DNA of 64,000 nt, from positions 1,195,426 to 1,259,425 of the forward strand of contig CAOLHI010000021.1 in the NCBI GenBank assembly GCA_948474755.1, given 5' to 3'. The notes beneath the pieces were generated by a model. It made no database searches, was not told the DNA's origin, and saw only the letters and a list, made by a program, of their open reading frames with translations. The position numbers and the translations under genes are program-made. The DNA is from Ctenosaura bakeri. Lineage: Eukaryota; Chordata; Lepidosauria; Squamata; Iguanidae. Below, in pieces: positions 45,661-56,529 of the stretch (position 1 is its first letter; each line of letters starts with the position of its first letter).

Positions 45661-46787
45661 TAGTTTTAAATGTGCAAAAGCATGCCTGGCCCCTTCAGAA
45701 ACCCGAGTCTAGGCCAAGAACGCATCCAAATTGCAAACCTGTGTTTCCCATCCAACACAACACAAACTGCATTCCTGTTCTCTGATCTGCCTTTTGACAG
45801 GACAGGAGTACCTTTGTTTGGTATATGTTAAGTATCAAGTTGTTCAACTTTAGAGACGGAAAAGCCGGGGGGGGCACAGCAAAATACAAGGGGGAAAAAC
45901 ATTTCTTTTTCATTTTCTCCCAAATCCTTTTTTTCCTGGGGAAAAAAAAATAGGAAAAAATTAAAAATTAGAAAATAATGAAAAATGTTTTATGGAAAAC
46001 TATATTTTAGAACAATGAATGAAACGTCCAAGATAAGGTGTTCACATATTTACTCCCCCCCCCATTATTTCTAATAATTATGTAACAGGAAGACCTTTTT
46101 GTAAGAATAAATACAGTATCAGATCACTGCAATTCCTGGTCTGGGCTTTCTTTACTCAGCTCTTTTTAGGGGAATAAGTTGCTTATGTCTGCTTGACACT
46201 GTAGCAAACCAGAGGAGACAAAATAATTTCCTTTGTTTTACTAAAATTAATGGCTCCTTCTGCTTTCATTGTTTTTCCCTTGTTCTTAACAAGCTGGGAA
46301 AAACGAAGAGGTCCCTTACAGTTTAGGATTTTGTAGCAACCTTTGTAACAAAAAAATTATAGATATGTAAAAAAGGAAATTCACTTGGTTATTATTGTTT
46401 GAGTAGCCTGTGCTTTCAATATACCAAATTTGATAATTTTATGCCAACAATGTATAAGTAATACATTTTAATTTCCTAAAGTAACAATGGAGAAAGTGAC
46501 TTTCAAAATGTAAAGAATGTTACTATCACATTCTTTCAATTTTCCAAAATTTGCATCTTTGCAATAGAAAAAAAATGCAGAAAAACACTGCTTTTCGACA
46601 GCTTCAAAATTTCCAGAAATTTTATATTGCCCTTATCCTGTCCATTACTGGTACCAGACACTGGTTTAGAAATAAAACAGCTTACTTGGAGTTTGTGAAA
46701 AGGAAAGATGAGAGTTGGGTGTCACAGCACATTGGTGACACCAGAACCAAAACCTCCTGACAACATTTATCAGAGGTTTCACATGGC
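45661..46787. other. AT-rich unassigned stretch
   Basis: Runs of A and T with AAAATTT/TTTCC words, possibly an old DNA element. Ends not found. No coding region. Confidence 0.35.
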
Positions 46788-47110
46788 TTTTGAATAGCAC
46801 GGGGACAAAGCAGAGCCCCAACAGACTCCATGGGCTAGTGACCAACGAGTCAAAGAGGAATCTCCCAGCACCGCAAGTCTTTTAGTGAGACGGGTCAGAG
46901 GGATATCATGGTTGATAGGGTTAAACGCTGCTGAGAGATCCAGCAGAACCAACATGAACAGACTCTTCCTGCCCAATTCCTGGTATAGGTCAAGACAACC
47001 TAAGCCATCTCTGTCCCACAACCAGGTTGAAACCAGACTGAAATGGACATTGTGTCCACAATGTAGAGAACTCTCTGTTTTATGCTTCATTTCATGATAG
47101 CCATGATGAC
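46788..47110 (-). mobile_element. L2-like LINE reverse transcriptase fragment
   Basis: Minus frame 46779-47090 reads VLLDLSAAFNPINHDIPLTR, then LGDSSLTRWSLAHGV and GSALSP. This is the DLSAAFDT.xHDIL motif with the first catalytic Asp and the degraded GVPQGSVLSP motif of L2-type reverse transcriptase. Inactive. Confidence 0.75.
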
Positions 47111-47996
47111 ATTCTCAAATGTAACAGATCCATGACAAGATCGTGGCTGACTACATCTTGGACCCATCAAGATTGGTTATCTTTTCCAAGATTTATCATC
47201 TTCTCACTACACCCAAATAACCCGCAATCATGCCAATAGAAAATCTGTGGGTTTCTCTTTATGCACTACTGCTTAGGATAAAAGGGGGAAAGGAATCTGG
47301 TCATGTTCAGAGTTTCAGTGAAGTGTTTTACCCACATTCTCACTAAATTCAAAATGCAAAATAAAATTCAAAATCCAAAATAAAATTACAGAAAACAAAT
47401 GTAATCTCAACACAAGTGATTTCCACAGCAGGAGAGAGGGCTACAGTTACATCTTGCACTGAGGATTCTGCACTTAGGAGGAAATTGGTCTGGATAATCT
47501 CCAAGGCACACCTTGGAAAAATGACAGTTCTGGATTATAGCTGCCAGATTCCCTCAGCCAAAATGGCCATGTGCAACAAAGCCACTTCCAACTCTACGAT
47601 TCCATAAGATGTTTCCCTACCAGAAATACACAATTAACTGAGTTATGTACCCACAAGCAAGGTTTTCCTCTCCAGTGTTTGGTGCTGGACTTCTTTTCTC
47701 ACTTTTTCATAAAAAGAGGGTAGATCCTTATAACCTCTCACTCCCACTGTTCACAGGCTTCCTACTGGGCTGATGTAGAGCCATCGAAGCTGGAGGTTTC
47801 TGGAATTGTAGTTCCCCAAAAGTATCTACTCCAAGCTTTGATGACTCTTCAAAGAAATCAAGACTTGCAGTTTTCCTGTTCAAAGAAAATGGATAGCCAT
47901 TTCACTCATAAGTTCAGTTTTATTCTATACCAGTAACACACCTGTGAAAATCTTAACTGGTCAGCCTGGAATGCGGCAGCTAGCAGGCAACAACAG
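47111..47996. other. Unassigned stretch
   Basis: Nothing recognised with confidence. CTTCCAACTCTACGATTCCA near 47584 resembles a short CR1 3' tail, but lacks the preceding UTR. Confidence 0.3.
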
Positions 47997-48243
47997 GTGT
48001 ATCTACACTAAACAACTGTATCACTTTAACCACCCTGGCTCCATCCTACAGAATCCTGGAGATTATAGTTTGCAGAGGGACTTAGAATTCTCTGTTGGGG
48101 AGCTGTAATGCTATAATGTAGTTCAAGGGAAGGACACTAGAAAATTTCAAGTCCTTCCCCCAAACTACAAGATTCCATGGGACAGAACCATGACAGCTAA
48201 AGTTGGATCAAACTGTTATAGTAATGCAGTGTGGAAGATACCC
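47997..48243. mobile_element. Foldback MITE related to MITE-1
   Basis: Left GTGTATCTACACTAAACAAC, right ATGCAGTGTGGAAGATAC. Inside, GGCTCCATCCTACAGAATCC is opposed by GATTCCATGGGACAGAACCA. Same design as 55119-55340. Confidence 0.6.
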
Positions 48244-48599
48244 CAGAGTTTCTGCTTGTACAGTAAAATCTATACATGTGGTTCAGAAGGATATGAGAAG
48301 CAAAGGGAAGTTACTACAACTGGTGATGTCATCCATGGAGCTCTCTTCCTACTGTTGCTATACTGATCTATGTTTCCTAGCATCCTCATTTTTCTGCAAC
48401 AGGTACATTTCCCTGCTGATTGGATTATTTTGATAATTATTCTGATATGTGTGGATGTCCTTGAAAAGGATCTTGAAACTTTGACTGACCCAAAATGTTG
48501 GAGCCAGAGAGCTGACTCGTCCTCATTAAAAGAAGCATGCAGCTTCTTTATTACAATAATGGCACTGGCTAGCATTCTGCTTCCAGGCACAGTTAAATG

Positions 48600-49355
48600 T
48601 CCTGATTATGACCCACAAAGTCCTATAACATTCAGGACCAGGCTATTTGAAAGATTAAGACTACCCCCATGAGGGTGTCCATGTATTAAGATCTCTTTCT
48701 TTCACTGTCTCTGGAAGCATGTTTGATGGGAAAATGAGAGAGGGGCTTCTTGGTGCTTACTCCCATATTCTGGAATTCTCTGCCAGTAGAGGCCAAGCGA
48801 GTTCCACTTTTGTTACCTTTCGGCTAGTATGGAAAGCCATTTGTCTGCGGAGTGGCTTTTGGATTTTCTGCCATCTTGTTTGCTAAAGTACATTTTAACA
48901 CTAAGCATTATTTAATCATGACGTTTTAATTATAATCATATTATATCGGTCCTGGTATTTAAAGCTTTGCATTCTAACTTCCCTCAGTACCTCGCAGCTT
49001 GACTTGTGTGATCTGTTCCATTCAGGAATTTGAGATCTACAGGCAAAGGATTATTGCCTGTTCCACCAATGCATACATTACCATCAAGGATGCAAGCCTT
49101 TCAAAATCTGGCTCCAGTCTTCCTTTGGATCTCCAACTGAAGGAGGATCTCACTCATTTTCATAAATGGTTGAAGACCTTCCTCTTTGACTCACCATCTT
49201 AAGCCATTGAGTTATCTTTAAGGTGCTGAGATGGGTAGCCACTGGTGGCATGTTGGGGATTTTATTCCACGTATTGTTGTTGTGTTCTATTTTATTGTCT
49301 TTGTTCCTGATTGTGTATGTCAATGTTCTGCCCTTTCGTATAAATAGCATTATAA
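48600..49355 (+). mobile_element. L2-like LINE C-terminal and 3' UTR pieces
   Basis: Two pieces in the same orientation. Around 48770: TCTGGAATTCTCTGCCAGTA (LWN-LP region), then TTTCGGCTAGTATGGAAAGC. From 48990 to 49355 another C-terminal end, GGTTGAAGACCTTCCTCTTT, followed by a T-rich 3' UTR. The second piece runs into the microsatellite that forms its tail. Confidence 0.5.
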
Positions 49356-49412
49356 CTAAACTACTACTACTACTACTACTACTATTATTACTATTATTAT
49401 TATTACTATTAC

Positions 49413-49455
<43 letters not shown>
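49356..49455. repeat. (ACT)n-(ATT)n microsatellite
   Basis: About six ACT units, then mixed ACT/ATT, then more than ten ATT units. Probably grown from the 3' tail of the LINE next to it. Confidence 0.9.
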
Positions 49456-49457
<2 letters not shown>

Positions 49458-50324
49458 CTTAATTGATGTAAACCAGCTTGATCACTATTTTGCAGCAGGA
49501 AGGAAAGGCACACACTAAATAAGTAAGTAAGTAAATAAATACATACTGGTCCCTTCTCTTTTCTATTTCTTTTCCATTCATTTTACTCTCTCTTTCTATG
49601 GAAATAAAATGTAAGAATCTTCTGTTTTGTTGCTAGGACTAGCGAGGCTTAGCTAAGTGGCTTCTGGAAAAGTTTTCATTATATATAAAGTGCATTTCCC
49701 AACAACCTGTTTTCTGCTCAATGAGCAACTGAAAATATTTGCTCAGTAGATAATGCTGATGTAGCAAAAAAAGAGGTGAGAGCTGACATTTTCAATTGCC
49801 TTTATTTCCATGCAAAATAATGACCTCTAGATGATGTGAAGGGAATGGACTGCATAAAATCAGAGGGTGCAGATTGAAGGGCATCTTCTACCAAGAGCTA
49901 TAAGAAAATTATACTCTTTTCTTGCAAAGTTTCCTATGTCCAAAACACCAGTGCTGTTCAAATCTTAAAACTACTTCTGAAAATGACACTGAGTCTTCAA
50001 ACCAAGCACTATACTCAAATAGTATGTTTCCCATTTAAAATCAAAATACAGAATCAAGACTACATTCAGTGCACTTATTACTCACTGATATTTGTGTTCT
50101 TTAAGTCAAGTCATGACCATTTTGTCCTACTGAGCTACACGGGACCTAACTTCAGCTAATACAGTCTGCATGCAAAACAGAAATATCAACCTCTGCAGTT
50201 AGAACCGCATCAGCCTGTAATAGGAGCTATACTGGTCAGCTACACAGGGATTCTGATACAGAAATTAATTAAGGATTAGTTTACAAAATCGAACCTCCTT
50301 GTTCAGGGGCACTGACAGAGTTGC
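49456..50324. other. Unassigned stretch
   Basis: No element recognised. Confidence 0.35.
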
Positions 50325-50785
50325 ACTCCCTTTGAAAGGTCTCGTGATTAACTTAGGAGTACTCCTAGAACTGGGCTTGTTGTAATATGCTCAACTCTCC
50401 ACTGTAGCCAGGAGTAGATTTGCCCACTTTTGGCTGGTTCAAAAACTGCACCCAGTCCAGGCATAAGTTAGACCTGGATCTGGTCTTACCCATATCAGTA
50501 AAATATATCTATCTATATATATATATATTTGGATTACTATATTGGAGTTGGCCTTGAAAACAAGTTAAAAACATCAATTGGTAGAGAACAGAGACACTAG
50601 CAGCTCAACTGGGTCAAAATGGTAGGATCTTGAGACCCATTTACCATACTAGCTGCAGTGGGCTGCCAAGTGGTTTCTTGAACGGGATTCAAGGTGCTTT
50701 GTATGACTTTTAAAGCTCTAAAGGGTTTCACAGTAAACTGCCCACAGTATTATCTGCTCCTTCAAGTTGGAAAGAATATTCAAAA
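50325..50785 (+). mobile_element. L2-like LINE fragment with embedded AT microsatellite
   Basis: Order of phrases follows the reverse transcriptase C-terminus of L2-like LINEs: GAACTGGGCTTG, CAAAAACTGCACCCAGTCC, GACCTGGATCTGGTCTTACC, CTGGGCTGCCAAGTGG-like at 50669 and GACTTTTAAAGCTCTAAAGG. A TATC/TA microsatellite (50502-50530) sits where the DYCN segment would lie. Frames are broken. Confidence 0.5.
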
Positions 50786-50872
50786 ATAGTCAGAAAATGT
50801 TCAGGAAACCCTGAGGATGAGAATCCTAGAAGGGCAAGAACCTTTGCAGTTCAGGATTTATTCTTCATGAAA

Positions 50873-51165
50873 AATGCGAATTGGTTTTTCTGCAAAGAAA
50901 ATGAAATTTTCTGTGAAGAAAACAAGTTTCCTGCACAGAAAATGGCATTTTCTGCAGAGTACAAGTTGCCTGTGAGAAAAATAGTATTTTTTTTTCTTGC
51001 AGAGAAAACAGCTACCTTGAGTCCTGTCCTGGGAGAAAGGTAGGATACAAATAAAATAAAGTCATGGAATCATAGAATCACAGAGTTGGAAGAGACCATA
51101 AGGGCCATAAATAAATAAATTTTCTGTGTCATTTTCTACAGAAAAATAGCCCCACCTTTTTTTTC
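50873..51165. repeat. Degenerate TTTTCTGCAGAGAAAA-type tandem, with retroelement tails
   Basis: Imperfect units such as TTTTCTGCAAAGAAAATGAA and TTTTCTGTGAAGAAAACAAG recur over 50890-50985 and again in inverted form near 51120-51145. Between them lie a SINE-B- or LINE-like end (GATACAAATAAAATAAA) and a CR1 tail complement (51061-51108). Confidence 0.5.
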
Positions 51166-51449
51166 ACAGAATGAGTTCATATAAATTAGACTGAATCCAC
51201 AATTTGTAGCCAGCACAGGTTGAAAAACCCTGACTATATCTGACCTTCCCAAAGAATTAGGTCCTGCACATCTCAACTTACTGAAAGCTGAACTCGTTTT
51301 GAAACCTAGATTGATAGGATGAGCAAAAAGACATACAAAATAGCAATTTTTGCATATATTTCTTTTTACATATATCTCATCAGCCAAACTATCCTTGATA
51401 TATGCAGAGATGGACACTGACCACACTGGTTGGGAGATTCTGGGAGTTG

Positions 51450-51512
51450 ATAGGTTTGTCTTAGGGTCACCACAAGTCAGAAATGACTTACTTGAAGGCA
51501 TGTAACAACAGA
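51450..51512 (+). mobile_element. SINE-A 3' fragment
   Basis: GTCTTAGGGTCACCACAAGT, then CAGAAATGACTTACTTGAAG and an AACAACA tail. Head missing. Confidence 0.6.
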
Positions 51513-51577
51513 CTCAGTCAAGCAAGCCAAGCTTCTGATGTAAAGTTGAAGGCTTTCATGGTTGGATGGAATTCATA

Positions 51578-51689
51578 GGTTGTTGTGGGTTTTCCAGGTT
51601 CTGAGGCTGTGTTCTGTTAGTATTTTCTCCTGACATTTCACCTCCATCTGTGGCTGGCATCCTCAAAACCTAGAAAATCCACAACAACC
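51578..51689. repeat. Foldback with GGTTGTTGTGGGTTTTCC ends
   Basis: Left end GGTTGTTGTGGGTTTTCC and right end GAAAATCCACAACAACC are inverted repeats. The interior CATTTCACCTCCATCTGTGG and CTGGCATCCTC resembles a widespread squamate repeat. Likely a MITE. Confidence 0.65.
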
Positions 51690-52371
51690 AAGGCCCTGAG
51701 TTTGCAAGACTTTCTCAGGGCTGTTAATAACAGGGTGTCTTAGAGGTCTCTCCTCGTCAGTTAACTCTTTGATATGATCATTATATTTGCTTTTGCTACA
51801 CTTACCATTGTTTCTAATCAATTATTTTTTCTCACTTTTACCAGTTTGTCATTGTGCTCCATGTTGCTTCTTTTATTTAGACCTTTTACTTTTGCCTAAC
51901 CTAAGAGACAACCCCCGCATACACACACACGTGCACACAAACACTCTGCAATGCAGTAACTGAATATAAACTTCTTAAACAATTTCAATACTTCCCTAAC
52001 CAATAAGTTTTTCATTAGAGAACTTGTATCTATGGTGGTACTAGTTTGTCTCCTCAATGTTCAGGCTTCTGTGGTTGGTAACCTGTCCAAATTTTGATGT
52101 CTGAATTTAACCTATCGAACACACATATTTTATGAAGTTATCAGATGGATAGATAAAAGTCAATGTTAGTCTCCTCTTTCCTTAAGACACCTCCTTGTCC
52201 TCTTGAGGAATGAAGAAGAAAGGTAAGGTCCCAAGATCAAGCAACCCTAATCAAACCTCTTAGTGGCTTTCAGGAATGGCCTCGTATACCCCAACTATCC
52301 CAGCTTGGCAAGACTAGTCTCATATAATCCTCTGTTGTACCACCTTGTAGCTGGCTTTTGAAATGTCTCAA
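51690..52371. other. Unassigned stretch
   Basis: No repeat or exon recognised. Confidence 0.35.
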
Positions 52372-52572
52372 GGCCGTTCCACACTACACTTCTATAGTGC
52401 TATTATTCCACTTTCAACATCCTATGGAATTCTGGGATTTGTAGTTTACTGAGGCCAAAGAGCTCTCTGGCTGAGAATTCTAAAAGCCCCTCCCTAAACT
52501 GCAAATCCCAGGATTCCATAGGATGTTGAAAGTGGAATAATAGCACTATAACAGTGTAGTGCAGAAATGGCC
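52372..52572. mobile_element. MITE-1 copy
   Basis: A 201-bp foldback: GGCCGTTCCACACTACACTT at the left and CAGTGTAGTGCAGAAATGGC at the right, with ATTCCACTTTCAACATCC and its complement. Flanks do not form a clean duplication. Confidence 0.8.
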
Positions 52573-53321
52573 TCTGACTACTCAACAGCTCATTTTTTTT
52601 AACTCTTTGGACTCAATTCTACATAGAAGGAATGTACAACATTCACAGCTGACTTACACATTGCAAATGTTCACGTTTACATAAAGTCAATAAATCCACA
52701 CTACAGGAGAATTAAAGGGTAATTGGTTTCATTTCCATATTAAAATACTTTCACGGTGTATTGTCAGCATTTTAAAAAATTCATAACACTTCTCTGCATA
52801 TGATTTTGAGCTTCGAAGAGAGAATACAAAATGAAGCACATTAAAACCTACACCGCATATCTCTTAAGGCTTGTTTCCCTCTTGTCTTACTAAGGTCACG
52901 GTCTTTATCTACATTTTCCTAAGCTTCTAAGAGTGGGACGTATTAATAGGAAGGGGAAGCAAAGATGTAAATTTTAGCATTAAAACAAAGCTCACTTTTC
53001 ATCTGCAATCAAGAACATTAAGGTCTCCTGACAATGAGTATATAATAGAATGATTCAGAACCAAAAGTGGGCATGTAACTGTAAGCACAGAGTACAAGAA
53101 TCTCACCCCCAGGTTATATATTCTCTGGGCTAGTGGAATAAGTTTCCCAGTGTTTCACAATACATAGATAATATTTTGTGTGGTCTAGTTCACAAGTGTC
53201 CTAAGTAGGGTTGCCAGGTCTCAGGTCAGTGACTGAGCTATTAAGAAACTGCTGTTTCTCAGGTGGGGAGACAAATCTCAAGGTCAGCAGCACTGAAGGA
53301 AGAAAAATTGGCTTTAAAGCA
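52573..53321. other. Unassigned stretch
   Basis: Nothing recognised. AT-rich. Confidence 0.35.
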
Positions 53322-53465
53322 GGGATAGAAATCACATGGGCCTCCACCTGTTGTTGCACTGCAAATCCCAGGAGCCCTACCCAGCACAGTAGCATGAGGA
53401 ATTGTGGAAGCTGTAGTCCAACAACATCTAGAGGGTCACATTATTCCCATCTCTGCTTTAAGACC
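53322..53465. repeat. Repeat D foldback
   Basis: GGGATAGAAATCACATGGGC at the left and ATTATTCCCATCTCTG at the right, with TGCAAATCCCAGGAGCCCTA opposite GTAGTCCAACAACATCTAGA. Confidence 0.6.
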
Positions 53466-53814
53466 TGGAGACCCATCTCTACCCATTCCCAGCTGCCACT
53501 AGAGTGCTCTGGATTGGCACAATGTTGTTTGTATGTTTGGTGAGCTCATGCAACACTGATGTACCAAAGAGTTCGGAGTGAGGTGAAGGGACTGGGACAG
53601 AGCTAGGGAGAAAGCATTTGGGTCCACCATGCCATTTAGATCTAGACAGAGAGTGGAATGCCAGCATTGTGACTCATGATCTTACTTTTTCCACAAACCC
53701 TACAAGAACATCACAAGGTCATGGGCAGGGGGACTCCTGACTGGGTTAGCAGTGAGCCTTCTACAACCACCAGCACAGGGCCTGGAGCTATGCCTCATCT
53801 GTCATGTGAAGCTG

Positions 53815-54113
53815 TGGCCAGACAGGATGCAAAACCCAGCAGAACAGAAGCAAATGTTGCAGCTGCAAAAGTTTTTTTTTTATTAGTAATATCCTCCTCC
53901 GCCCCCCTTTTCTGGTTCCAATACATGGTTAGTAGTAGGTGTTTTTCCTAGGTTCTGGTCCCATTTACTCAGCCTGCCCTGATACTTGTTTCCAAAATCA
54001 GCTGACTCAGAAGAATTGTGACATCACCAGAACTCACTCCATGACATCACAGGAACCCATACCTCTGTTCTCAGGTTTTGGCTTCAGATCTTAGGAAACA
54101 GAAAATAGGTCCC
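53815..54113 (+). repeat. Repeat G, directly upstream of a SINE-A
   Basis: Matches the reverse complement of 62388-62661: GGATGCAAAA.CCAGCAGAAC, TAGTAGGTGTTTTTCCTAGG, TTCTGGTCCCATTTAC, CCTGATAC and GGCTTCAGATCTTAGGAAAC. The family is unknown to me and non-coding. Confidence 0.75.
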
Positions 54114-54267
54114 ACCGGGTGATCTTGGGCAAGTCACACTCTCTTAGTCTCAGAGGAAGGTAAAGGTAACCATCCCACCTAAACAAATCTTGCCAAGAAA
54201 ACCCCATGATAGTTTCACCTTAGGGTTGCCATAAATTGGAAATGACTTGAAGGAAACAACAACAATG
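54114..54267 (+). mobile_element. SINE-A lacking its head, joined to repeat G
   Basis: CGGGTGATCTTGGGCAAGTC, AAATCTTGCCAAGAAAACCC and GGAAATGACTTGAAGGAAAC then ACAACAACAA. The tRNA head has been replaced by, or deleted next to, repeat G. Confidence 0.8.
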
Positions 54268-54339
54268 AACTGGCAATCTAGCGCCAATTACAGTACGCAA
54301 AGGCTCAGTTCATGCAGTCTTGAGATCTAGTCATGAGTG

Positions 54340-54548
54340 TGAGTGCTGTGTAGTGGTTAGAATATTGGACTGAGAATTGGGAAATCTAGGTTCAAGTCCC
54401 TAGTGATCCGTGACCTCAGGCTAGTCACTGTGTGACCAACCTCACAGGGTTGTTCTGAGAAATAAGTGAAGAAGTGCCATGTACACCACATTGAGTTCAG
54501 TAGAGGAAAAGCAGGATATAAAGGTGACTTGTAAAGGAATAAAAAAAA
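54340..54548 (+). mobile_element. SINE-B copy
   Basis: GTGCTGTGTAGTGGTTAGAA (A box), TCTAGGTTCAAGTCCC (B box), AACCTCACAGGGTTGTTCTG, and GGATATAAAGGTGACTTG with an A-rich end. Full length. Confidence 0.8.
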
Positions 54549-54591
54549 ATTGTGAGAATACTTACACTACACATTTATAATACTCATACAG

Positions 54592-55118
54592 TGGCTCCTC
54601 CATGTTCGCAAGAGGTTGGAGTGCAGAACCCTCACAAAAGTTGAAAAACCATGAATAACTCCCCCCCACCCAATTAAGCAAATGAGGGAATGCACAAGCA
54701 TGCCATCCCTCCCCATTCTCCCTCTCCCATTCCCTTCCCTTTTGCCCAACTGCAGGAAAGGAAGACATGCATATACAAACCCTCCTGGGGCTCCCCCTCC
54801 CATTCCTTTCTTTTTTGCCCAGAAACAAGGAAAGAAGGCATGCTGTGTGTTCCCCCCCAGGTCTCCCACCCCATATCTTTCCCTTTTGCTCAGAAACAGG
54901 GAAGGAAGGCACACCTGTGCATTCCCTCCCATGGCTCCCCCCTCACATCCCCTTCTCTTTCACTCAGGTGCAAGGAAGGAAGGCACACACACTCCCTGCT
55001 TCCCCATTCTCCCCTCTCCCATAGCCTTCTCATTTGCCCAAGCATGGGGAGAGAATGCATGCACACATCTTGCAAATAATAAAATTTACCAAGGTCAAAT
55101 TTGCAAACATGGCGGAAG
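54592..55118. mobile_element. Repeat F foldback element with internal minisatellite
   Basis: Left end CTCCTCCATGTTCGCAAGAG and right end ATTTGCAAACATGGCGGAAG are imperfect inverted repeats. The interior is a minisatellite (see next entry). Related ends lie at 40436 and 60095. Probably a non-autonomous DNA transposon. No target duplication resolved. Confidence 0.55.
54703..55075. repeat. Five-unit minisatellite, about 75 bp per unit
   Basis: Each unit is a C-rich CCTCCC.TGGCTCCCCC..C part, a TTCCCTTTTGCCCAGAAAC part and GGAAGGAAGGCA. The purine/pyrimidine asymmetry and near-75-base period (25 codons) keep frames open on both strands, giving several spurious overlapping frames of up to 158 codons. 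Confidence 0.85.
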
Positions 55119-55340
55119 GAGAGTGTACTGTTTTAACTGCCATGGCTTTATCCTATAGAATCCTGGAGGTCACAATTTGGTCAGACAGACAGAATTCTCT
55201 GCTAATACTGTAGTTCTGGGGAGTGGACTAGAAAATTTTAAGTACCACACTGAACTACAAACTGCAAGACTGCATAGGAGAAAGACACGGCAGTTAAAGT
55301 GGTATAAAACTGCTATAAGTGGGCAATGTTGATACACTTA
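55119..55340. mobile_element. Foldback MITE related to 47997-48243
   Basis: TTTTAACTGCCATGGCTTTA and CACGGCAGTTAAAGTGGTAT are the inner arms, with TATAGAATCCTGGAGG opposite CTGCAAGACTGCATAGG. Outer termini are unclear. Confidence 0.6.
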
Positions 55341-55445
55341 GTGCCTCACGTCTGAGTTTTTTAGGATTAGCCCCAGAGAAACGCATCTGCTTTTCCACAG
55401 CACTCTAGTGACTGCAATGTCTTATGATCTGATCATGAGAACAAT

Positions 55446-55672
55446 AGTGTGTAGTAGTTAGATCATAGGACTGGAACTCAGGAAATTGAAGTTTGCATTC
55501 CCAGTGAACAACTGCCTCAGACTACTGACTCTCTCTCTCTCTTAATATAGACTGCCTCCCAGGGTTGTCACAACAATAAAGAGGGAAGAAAAGAGAACCA
55601 AACACAACACCTTTGGCTCACTGGCAGGAAGGAAGGATATAAATGTGATTAATCAATAAGTAATAAGTAAAT
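55446..55672 (+). mobile_element. SINE-B copy
   Basis: TGTGTAGTAGTTAGATCATA (A box), decayed B box, CCCAGGGTTGTCACAACAAT, AGGATATAAATGTGATTAAT at the end. Confidence 0.7.
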
Positions 55673-56339
55673 CTTCCTTCCCACTCTTGCTTCTTCAAGG
55701 CACAAGTAACAGTATTACCCTGTGCAGCATATGAGATAAGGCCTATGGAGTGGGCAACTGTGGAAGGCTAGGGGGTTGCACTGGTCCCCAGCAAATGTCC
55801 CCTGCACACATACACTGCACCCATTTTTGCCCCTAAATGCCATCTATATTGCATGGCAGGCATTTTCATCATGTCCCTGGGCCTTCCTGGCCCATTTTAT
55901 CCCTCCTGGGGATACATATTAGATGCATTTGTGAGAAATGGAGAAGAGGTTATTGCCAGTAAGAACAAAACCTGCCAGAGTTTTGTACGAAGGCCACTTT
56001 GAGAAGATCACCTCCAACAGTTCTGCTTTGTTACACATACCTCACCTGTCCACCTGGCCATTACGAATTCCTCCACACACACCTAGAGACCAGGACAGGA
56101 TGGCAAAGGCAAATTATTCCAGCCTTCACTGGTACTTGTAACTTTCTACAGGGTTATGTAAGGAGGTATCCAATACCAGCTTATGCATGGGATTCCCCTA
56201 TCATAGACATATAGCCTTTCATTATGTTATACCTTTTGTTATGATGTCATTTCATGTGTTAGTTGGATTTGTTTATTCACTTGATATTGTATAATCCAAC
56301 TTATTTTTCTTTGTGTAGGTTGCTGATAGCAACTTCACC
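55673..56339. other. Unassigned stretch
   Basis: No repeat or exon recognised. Confidence 0.35.
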
Positions 56340-56529
56340 TTGTTGTTGTGTGCCTTTGAGTCATTTCAGACATATGGCAACCCGAAGGTGAAGCTATCAC
56401 AGGATGTTAAGGTTTGGGGCAAGATTTGTTCAGACTGGGGTTGCCTTTGCCTTCCTCTGAGGCTGAGAGAATGTGACATGCCTAAGGTCGCCCAGTGTCT
56501 GAGCGGGGATTTGAATCCTAGTCTCTAGA
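56340..56529 (-). mobile_element. SINE-A, minus strand
   Basis: Complement of the ACA tail at the left (TTGTTGTTGTGTGCCTTTGA). The middle is AATGTGACATGCCTAAGGTC, and GGGATTTGAATCCTAGTCTC is the B-box complement at the right. The A-box part of the head is missing. Confidence 0.85.

Noticed and set aside
49150..49462. Frames with long Asn, Ser or Leu runs
   Set aside because: Translation of the ACT/ATT microsatellite.
54562..55158. Overlapping frames of 85-158 codons on both strands
   Set aside because: They come from the 75-bp C-rich minisatellite. The same units read open in several frames and show no domain.
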